Positions 56,658 through 64,000 of a stretch of 64,000 nt of DNA are shown here, piece by piece. Made by a program: the position numbers and the translations under genes. Position 1 is the first letter of the stretch. The number at the start of each line of letters is the position of its first letter. Under the pieces are notes generated by a model. It ran no database searches. It saw nothing but the letters and a program-made list of their open reading frames with translations, and had not been told where the DNA came from. Origin of the DNA: Brachionus manjavacas (taxonomy: Eukaryota; Rotifera; Eurotatoria; Ploima; Brachionidae); assembly GCA_019054805.1 (NCBI GenBank), contig JAHQIY010000004.1, positions 3,844,001 to 3,908,000 on the forward strand, written 5' to 3'.

Positions 56658-59600
56658 TCAAGCCGAATTAATTGTAGACAAAATGAGAGCTGAAAAATCA
56701 ATTTTAGATTGCAGATGCTTCCAGAACAACTCTTCAACAAGCTTGCTATTTGTGTACTTTCTCACCTCCGAGTACAGCATGACCAATCGACCAAATCTGG
56801 GCAATGTGGGACAATTCAGCTTGCTATAATTGCACAGCGACATAAAGCTGTCCTCTTGCAGCTGATCAACCTTTAGCTTTTCGCCCAACTTAGCTTCACT
56901 TTTGAACAACGAAATCGACTTCAACAAATAAAACTCCATGGGGTCAACTTTATCCATAGCGAACTTTTGCATCAAGCCAATAAATCCGTGCAGCAGTTGC
57001 TTTGTGTGCTCGTTTTTTTCACTCTCAGCCAAACTGTCCAGCTCGTTCATGAACGACTTGGTCTCGGCCATTTGCAGAATGAACAGCTCGTTTAAATTCT
57101 CGCCCAGCAATTGAGTCTGGTCCTGGACGGGCAAGGTCACGAACGCCCGCAGGGTCTTGGCCCAGCGGAGCGCCGAGAGCAAGATTTTCGACGTGGAGTC
57201 GATCAAATTTTCGGTCGTGGGCGCACTCTTCACCCAATTCATGATGTGCGCCAGTGACGCACTCGAGTGAAACCTACTCTTGTCCGCCACTTCATCCTCT
57301 CTTTGCTCCGAGTCCGACTTGCCGTCGTCATCCACCGAAATGCTCTCGTTCCTAGCATCATCGCAGGTATTGTAGCCGCTGGTGTTGTCGGACGCGTTCA
57401 AAAACGGAATCGAAGTGTTCACAGCGGGCACTTGGTCTTGGTAGATTTGTTTGAGGGCGAGCTGATTTTTGATGGAGGCGGCGAGCAGGTTGTTGGCAAA
57501 GTTGGACTGAAAGGCGACGGCAGCGGCCATTGCCGACGAGTAGGCCGGGTAGGAGTCGGGCGAAAAGGCCGGCTGCGCGTCTGCTCGGATGCTCTTGGTC
57601 GCTACAGTGTACGGCGAGTATCTAGGCGTGTAGAAGCCCGGCTGCTGCTGCTGCTGGTGCATGTAGTGTTTGTTTGGTTGAGCGGTGGTCGGCGGTGAGG
57701 CCGACGAGCGATCACGTTTTACTTGGTGTGATCGCGGAGGACGCTGATGCTGCACGGCTTAAATTAAAAAAAAACTTAAAACACTTGTCTGCTAAAGTAT
57801 TGTCTTTGTCAAGCCAGAGTAAATATTTGCCTAACGTGTGCCAAGAAAATAGCACGCAAAGTTGAAAATTTAAATTTGTTTCTGCGGCATCAGGATTGAA
57901 ATTTTCTTAAATAATTAATGAAAATAAATCAAAAAATTGAATGATTGACACTTATTTTTGTATTAGAACTTGAAATTAATTTACAGAGCAACAATAACAA
58001 CTAGGCAAACAAATTTGTTGTTCAAATATTGGAATTAAATGAGCACCCGCTTTTTTTGCTTCTTTTTTGCCTCTTTTTTTTGGTTGTTGATGTTGTTCTC
58101 GTTTTTAAGCGGAGAGAAAACACGACAAACAAATAGAAAAAAATGTGAATTGAGCATTTGTTAAATTTGAAGAAGCGAAAATTGAAACTCTTTGCCCAAA
58201 ACCCTAAAACTTAATTGTTTGACAAATAAACTAATCGATGCTCATCAGAAAACAATTGCAAATTTCTAAGACTTCTGACACTTCATGAGCCTGATGCCGA
58301 TTCGCGTTGGAAATTAAAATTTTGTTTATCTCTGATTATCTCCTTAATTTTTCCCAATAGAATGAACATTTTTTCAGGCTGATTTTAAAATTAAAATTTT
58401 GAAAATTTTAAAAATTTTGAAAATTTTAAAAATTTTGAAAATTTTCGAACTGAGTGTTTAGAAAAAAATTTAGAATAAAATTTGATTTTAGACTTTGGAA
58501 AGCTTTGTCAAGTCAAGTGCAACAAAAAATCGAGCAAAAAAATTTTCAATTTAAACTAAGTTTTATATCCTTCAATTTATTTCCTAATAAAATTAAAGTC
58601 ACAAAAACCCCTAGAAAATAATAAAAGACACCAAATTTAATTTAATATAAAAAAAAGATGCCAACAAAAATTCAATTTTTTTGTAATCCTAATAGAATAA
58701 AAATTTTAAAAGATTTACAATTTAATTTAATTTTCTAAAGGACCCTTGTAGCATTTTTTTTGCGCATTAGTACAAAAAATTTTTGTCACCATCCACTACA
58801 AAGCTTAAATAAATCTAATTTTTATCAACATCCCAACAGGCTTAATAATTAGTTCAGATGCTTTAGCTTAATAATTTTATTAGAAGACATTGACGATAAT
58901 CTTTCAAAAAAATTATTTATTTTTCGTTTAGACCCTTAAAAATTATTTTGTTTAATTGAAGACTTTTGTGGACAAACTTTCAATTTTTTTTATTTTTAAA
59001 TTTAACTTTTTATTTTAAATAAAATTTAGTTCTTGAATTTTCATGTTTTTAAATTACACTTTATCATCGTTAATTTTCTAAGTTATTTGGTGTTAATCTT
59101 GAAGGGTTTAACTAAAAGGGTCGCACTTATAGACGTTAATGAATACTTAGAAAAAAAAAAATTTCATTTGATCCTTTTTAGATGAAAATGAAATTTAAAA
59201 AAAAAAAAATTTTTTTTTGAATAGAAGACTTTTTGTGGATAATCTTTAAATTGTTTTAAATGTTTAATTTTAACTCTTTTAGGTGTAAATGAAAATTTAG
59301 AAAAAAAAATAAAATATTTTCATTTGATCCCTTTTAGATGAAAATGAAATTTTAAAAAAAAAAAATTTTTTTTTGAATAGAAGACTTTTTGTGGATAATC
59401 TTTAAATTTTTTTTTATTTTTGATTTAAACCCTTTTAGATGAGAATAAAATTAAAAAAAAATTAATTAATTTTAATAGAAGACTTTTTGAAGAAAATCTC
59501 TTCGAAAATTTTAATTCTGTGATCTAAAATTACACATTTTCAAGCTTAACTTACCATCTCTGTTCATTTTAACCTCCAAGCACTTTCTGAGGCGACACGC

Positions 59601-60101
59601 TTGACACTGATTCCTGCGGCTGACGTCAATGAAACAATTATTGTTCTCTTTGCAGACATACTCCATGTTGCCCCTGATGCTTCGCTTGAAAAAGCCCCTG
59701 CATCCGTCACAGCTCAAAACGCCATAGTGCTTGCCACTGGCTCTGTCTCCGCACACGCTGCAGTAGTTGACCGGCTTGCCGTGCTTGTTCTGAGCAAAGT
59801 GTTCGGGCCGGTTCTCCTGGCTGCGCGTGGCCGGCCTGAACTGGAACATGTTGGGGCTGGCGAATAGGTGGGCCGGGTAGGCCAGGCCGGCGGACATGTT
59901 GTACGTGTTCTCGTTGGCACTTTGACGGTTCAGCGGCGTCGAGTGCTTGAGCATTTTTTCCTCTGTCTTCAAGTCGGGAGTGGACGATCTGGACACGTTG
60001 GGCGACTCGGAGCCGCTCGACGTCAATGTCTGGTTCATCTGGAGGCCGGCGAGCGGCGACTCGCAGCGCTCCGAGCACACGTCTAGTTGATTTTCGTACA
60101 T
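56658..60101 (-). CDS. NR2E-class nuclear receptor (Hr83/PNR-like)
   Basis: Exon 60101-59555 encodes an S/T-rich A/B region and a zinc-finger DBD at about residues 112-178. The DBD has [15 protein letters not shown]-box [33 protein letters not shown] and [15 protein letters not shown] 1.8 kb intron, phase 1, leads to exon 57757-56658, which resumes AVQHQRPPR, the family's T-box continuation. This gives 548 residues. The LBD signature [20 protein letters not shown] with [11 protein letters not shown] is clear, and the protein ends LSTINSA. The P-box CDGCR with RRNQCQACR resembles insect Hr83 (NR2E5) more than tailless. These are DNA-binding transcription factors, often in neural or sensory development. 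The exon opens near 60117 after an acceptor-like sequence, so a 5' leader exon may exist. Confidence 0.92.
57758..59554. repeat. NR2E intron with minisatellite-like repeats
   Basis: The intron is mostly A/T. At 58388-58447 an 18-bp unit AAAATTTTGAAAATTTTA recurs about three times. From about 58880 to 59500 a longer unit with AGAAGACTTTTTGTGGATAA, followed by CCCTTTTAGATGAAAATGAA, recurs roughly five times, with spacing of about 80 to 260 bp. It is the most ordered non-coding DNA near the gene. Confidence 0.65.
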
Positions 60102-60119
60102 GGTGTAATAGTTCTCTAA

Positions 60120-61105
60120 ACAAGAGCAAAAAATAAATTTAGAGAGAAAATTTTTGATCGTGTGACTTAAATAGCTGAGGAGAAATTCTATTTTGACAAT
60201 CTTTTTTCTAAAATAAAAAAATAAAAAAAGGGGGGCCCCAATCGAAACTCAGTATCGATTAGCTTCTCGTTCGATTGGATGCATTCGATTAGCATTTTTT
60301 TCTATTGGCACGCTGCTAATTGATAAGGCTTGAGTTACTGCTAACAAACTCCAATAGAGATTTTAATTGAGTCTCCATGGAGCGTTTTATTTCCTCTAGT
60401 TGTTGCTGTTGAGAGAAAACAAAACTGTTCGCTGAAAATAGATAATCTTGGCCGAGAATTTATACAAGTCGGCCAGCTAGCTGCTGCTCCAATAGAAAGC
60501 CTCAATTGACTCTAAACAAAAGTTAAAAGAATTTTTCTTACAGGTAAGATTTACGTAATAGATAATTCGTCGTCTAGTGCTGTAACTGTGAATGTAAACA
60601 TAAGTATTATTGTTCTTTTCAAGTTAATCGCTCTTGCTCAATTGTACTAAGTGTGGTTTATTGAAAAGAAAAATATTCGTATTTTTCACAGCTTCAGCTC
60701 TTTATTTTCATAAAGTCAAGTGCGTGTTACGCAAAACTGGCTCTTGCTGGTGTTAAGAAGAGATAAAAATATTCGATACAAATTGGGTTAGAGACGAGCA
60801 ATGCATTGTTGTCACTAAGAAAGGCATTAAACAAAATATTTTTATCCAGATTTAGCAGATAATCTTCATTCTTGTAAAAACAATAAACACAGGTATAGAG
60901 TTATCTCTTGATCAAACATTGGTCTTTAGTGCAAAATTTGCTCTTGTTTCATGAGAACCGACACACACACTCACTCACTCGCAGACACATAATGCATGCC
61001 ATCTAAGTCCAGTCAAAAACAAACTTAATCTTGTTGTTCATTTTTTTATCTCTTTTCCGGACAACAACAAAAACAACAAAAATAATGTTAAAATATTAAA
61101 AGTGA
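60120..61105. promoter_or_regulatory. Candidate upstream regulatory region of the NR2E gene
   Basis: This stretch is less homopolymeric than the usual intergenic DNA. It has an inverted-orientation motif AATTGAGTCTC / GCCTCAATTGACTC, paired ATCGATTAGC-like words and an ACACACACTCACTCACTCGC run. It lies directly 5' of the receptor start, so promoter or 5' UTR is likely. No specific factor site is claimed. Confidence 0.4.
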
Positions 61106-61125
61106 ACATTATTATTATTATTATT
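61106..61125. repeat. (ATT)n microsatellite
   Basis: A short pure ATT run about 170 bp before the dispersed repeat copy at 61297. Confidence 0.75.
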
Positions 61126-61296
61126 AGATAATTTGAAGAAATCCTCAGGCCGCACAGAATGTCCTTCTTTTCAGCCTAGCGATTGAAAAAAAATAAATAA
61201 AAATAAAAAATATTGACAAATTAAAAGTGAACATATCGGAAACAAAAAGAGCAAAAAATTAGAGTTTATTTTTTCTCTTAACACTAGAAGCACCAT

Positions 61297-61605
61297 ATGA
61301 AAAACTATAATTGTCCCTTTACTATCCTAGTGGATAATGGGAAGGCTCTCATCTCCTTTTCAAGTACCTTTTTGAGCAACGGCTCCGATCTGACACAGAG
61401 GCTACTGCATCCAGTTGATCATCTACACCGCAATTATCACCCAGTCGAAACTGGTCCCCCTATTTTTTATGATGAAAGAGGTTTAAACATTCGCCCCGTA
61501 TTGCAGAGATATTTTGAAGATTTTTTCACCCTCAGCGGGCTTTTAACCCTCAAACCATTCGGCTATATGAGTTCACACTACAAACCTTGTACCACCCAAA
61601 CTTAA
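61297..61605 (+). repeat. Dispersed repeat with conserved short frame, copy 2
   Basis: Open frame of 102 codons. The first 45 match copy 1 at 55373-55567 (minus) with mostly silent or conservative changes. The remaining part (FYDERGLNIRPVLQRYFEDF) has no counterpart there. The ATG at 61297 is not conserved between copies. It is possibly part of an unrecognised transposable element. Confidence 0.6.
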
Positions 61606-61910
61606 TTTCTGCAAAAGCTCTTGGGTGTTGCAAAGTTTGTATCAGCTGATACATTCAGCAGGGCTATTTCTAGACTTTAAGTAAAAAAGTTATTTCATTT
61701 TAAAATTTTTGTATTTGTTTTTTGTTCCAAAATTCACAATGCTTTTTTTTTTTCAATTTTATTTATTTTGTGTCCAATATATATTTAATTGAGGAAAAAA
61801 CGTATAAAATATTAACAAATTATTTATTTTATTTTTTAACAGTCATTTTTTCTACCAAGAAATTTTGAAACATTAAACAAAAAACTTTAAGAAATCAATA
61901 GTCCCTCTTA
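61606..61910. other. Intergenic, no feature seen
   Basis: A/T-rich DNA between two repeat relics. Confidence 0.5.
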
Positions 61911-61911
61911 C

Positions 61912-62175
61912 TGTTCAACTAAAGCACCCATTGCTTTCAGCTTACGACCTGCTTTAGCCTTCGGTTTAACACGTAGGTATTTTGTAGGCATTGTGACAAA
62001 CTTTAAGTTTACCGCTAAAGCTTTAATAACAGAAATAATTTTTCATTTAATAGCCATAACTACATCTACTCTTTGGCCATCCTTCCAAATTGCTTTATTT
62101 TCCATTAATAAAATCTAAATTAATCATATCTTTGAATTCCTTTTTAGTCAAAAGAAATGTATTCTAATTGATAAG
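61912..62175 (-). pseudogene. Decayed ORF of unknown family
   Basis: A minus-strand frame reads ENKAIWKDGQRVDVVMAIK, then a TGA, then 42 open codons with KALAVNLKFVTMPTKYLRV and KPKAKAGRKLKAMGALVEQ before a stop. A further block LLTKKEFKDMINLDFINGK precedes it in a different frame. The strong codon-like texture in AT-rich surroundings suggests a real but dead coding sequence. I do not recognise the family; a mobile element origin is likely. Confidence 0.45.
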
Positions 62176-64000
62176 AAATTCAGTCTTTTACCCTGATCCT
62201 TGAGATGAGTGACTAACATATCAGTATTGTAAATTTTAAAATTTTAATCAAATACTTTAATTTGAGAGAAAAAAAACAAACATGAACCAAATATTTTTTT
62301 TTATTATTTATTATTTTTATTCAATTTCAATTACTTTCTTTTTTTTAAAAAAACTAAAAACTTTATTTTAATCATTTTTTTCGCAATAATTGGGTTTAAA
62401 CGAAGGCGTAAGCCATTCGGACGAACCTGGGGATCACCTTCAAATTATATTTTTTATAAAAAAATAAAAAATAAATATTTTAGCATTGCAGGTAAATTAA
62501 AGTAAAAGTGACTAAATTATTGAATCCATTTCCTGTGAACCCATATTCTTGTTTCATGTAAAATACGCAAACTATAATTCTTGCTTTTTTGAAATGCGTT
62601 CATCCTCTGTTCTTAGTACCAGAAATTAAATCGGTTGTCTTCAGATTTGAAAACTTTTTTATCACTATTTTAAGAGTAATTAACAAATTCAAATTGAAAA
62701 GTTTAGTATTAAATGAATTCACAGACATGTCTTATCAGAAGAAACCTTGGGCTATCAAATTACTCGAAGAACACGGAACTTGGAATATAGTCAATTGGCA
62801 AATTGTACTATATATTCAAACTAAGTTTTTATGACCAAATTAAAAAGCTCAAGCCACTGAACGATGCCACTTCATATCTAAAAAAATGATCAAAGTAGTT
62901 GGACTGAATGTTTGGAAGCGCTTGATTCAGTTTTCTTGGCGAAGTTGAGCTCCAAAGAAAAAATAATTATTTGTGTGGTCTGGTTTGCAAAGATCAAATA
63001 AACTATGAATTTTAAAAAGATATTTTGAATATAGTTCTGATAGATACAGCATCATGAATTTTTTTTAATATAGTCAAGGTGGATCCCCGGATTTATCCGA
63101 ATGACTTACTCTTTGGTTCAAACCCTATTGTAAAAAAGTTACCATATGTGTATGAAAAAAAAAATTTAAAAAATTTGTTTTTTATTTGAATTTTTATGCC
63201 AATGCTGCCAATTTATCCAGCGAAATTGAGTTGTTCTTCAATTCATCATTCATAACTTTGCTCAAATGTAAAATTTTTATTTAAATTGGGAAGCATAAAT
63301 TTTGAACAGAAATCAATATGTTAAGCTATAACAACAATAAATTAAGCTTTTATAAATTAATAGATTTGTCATTGGAAATTGTTAAGAATGGCTTTAATTA
63401 TTGAATTCAAGACCTAAAAGATTAGTATCAAAATAAAGTGATAATTTGAACATTAAGAAAAAATAAAATATAATTTTTTAAAAATCAGCCAAATTTAAAT
63501 TTTTAAAATTAATTTTCAACTGAACTAAAAAATCTTTTTTAAATTTTCCAAAATTTAAATTTTTTAATGCTCGAATATTTATTTAAACATCCCATTATTG
63601 ATTTCAGCACTAGAAAAAATTATCACCAATTTGTTGATAAAAGTTGATTTAATTTATTTAAAAAAAAAACTCGATCCTGGAGTTAATCTCCAAATTATCT
63701 TTCAAAAAAAATGATTCAAAAATTTTCAACATCAAACTCCAAAACTCCAAAAATGTACTCAAAACTCGAAACTCCAAAAATATTTTTCAAATAAAAAAAA
63801 TTTATTTTAACTCATTAAAAGATAATTTGGTGAAAGATTATATTATAAATCAAAAGTCAAAAATATTTGAAAAATAAATAAAATTAACTATAGAGAGGAA
63901 TAATCTTTTTTATTTAAAAAAAATCTACACATACTAAAAATTTTTTTTAAAAATTGGAAAATCTATTCGAATAATATCAGAATTTAAAAATTTTTTAATT
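62176..64000. other. Intergenic right end of window
   Basis: A/T-rich. A short frame at 62700-62834 (YQKKPWAIKLLEEHGTW, then NIVNWQIVLYIQ) looks coding-like but is unassigned and isolated. Nothing else supported. Confidence 0.4.

Noticed and set aside
57025-57865. Frames opposite the NR2E ligand-binding exon
   Set aside because: Shadows caused by the locally higher GC of a real exon; the minus-strand frame carries the receptor signature.
1-64000. CRISPR array, rRNA, tRNA or operon organisation
   Set aside because: No regularly spaced repeats with unique spacers, no recognisable rRNA or cloverleaf sequence, and genes are intron-bearing and widely spaced.

Overview
The window is AT-rich eukaryotic nuclear DNA from a small-genome animal. 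Genes are split by short GT-AG introns, mostly about 45-75 bp. Protein-coding exons stand out against long A/T-homopolymer intergenic DNA. The gene set is metazoan: kinesin-5, mitochondrial NAD kinase, STK19, RMND5, DPM2, a monocarboxylate-transporter-like protein, an NR2E nuclear receptor and a trypsin-like protease. A monogonont rotifer or a similar AT-rich invertebrate would fit, but that is inference; no species marker is present.

Layout. 1-1607 (-): 5' three exons of a kinesin-5, running off the left edge. 5255-5779 (+): small intronless RRM gene. 6829-11149 (+): ten-exon mitochondrial NAD kinase; its 2.5 kb eighth intron carries two non-autonomous DNA transposons with 8-bp target duplications. 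It converges on STK19 (11276-12115, -). 15228-16667 (+): complete six-exon RMND5, the E3 subunit of the CTLH/GID complex. 16982-17369 (+): DPM2. 18581-21977 (+): probable FASTK/RAP-domain mitochondrial protein. 25403-28322 (-): two-exon SLC16-like transporter with a very large acidic/basic loop. 28.5-36.9 kb: gene-poor, with LINE and repeat debris. 36901-40345 (+): two tandem RRM paralogs sharing an uncharacterised C-terminal motif; only one has an intron. 43479-43703 (+): stand-alone ubiquitin-like gene without a C-terminal Gly-Gly. 45.1-45.7 kb: DIRS-like RT/RNase H relic. 46010-51132 (-): trypsin-like serine protease with a 4.1 kb intron and an apparent frameshift near its C-terminus. 51.8-56.4 kb: mariner and LINE relics plus MITEs. 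56658-60101 (-): NR2E-class nuclear receptor with the DBD and LBD on separate exons. The last 4 kb holds repeats and an unassigned decayed ORF.

Mobile DNA is the other major theme. I find at least eight terminal-inverted-repeat elements, including two related hAT-like elements, an 8-bp-TSD foldback element, two TA-flanked elements and a two-copy family of about 1 kb. There are also at least six LINE fragments with different microsatellite tails, a decayed mariner transposase and a DIRS-like fragment. Several sit inside introns of apparently intact genes. I see no operons, CRISPR arrays, rRNA genes or convincing tRNA genes. The genes are mostly unrelated housekeeping functions; no multi-gene system is evident beyond the tandem RRM pair.
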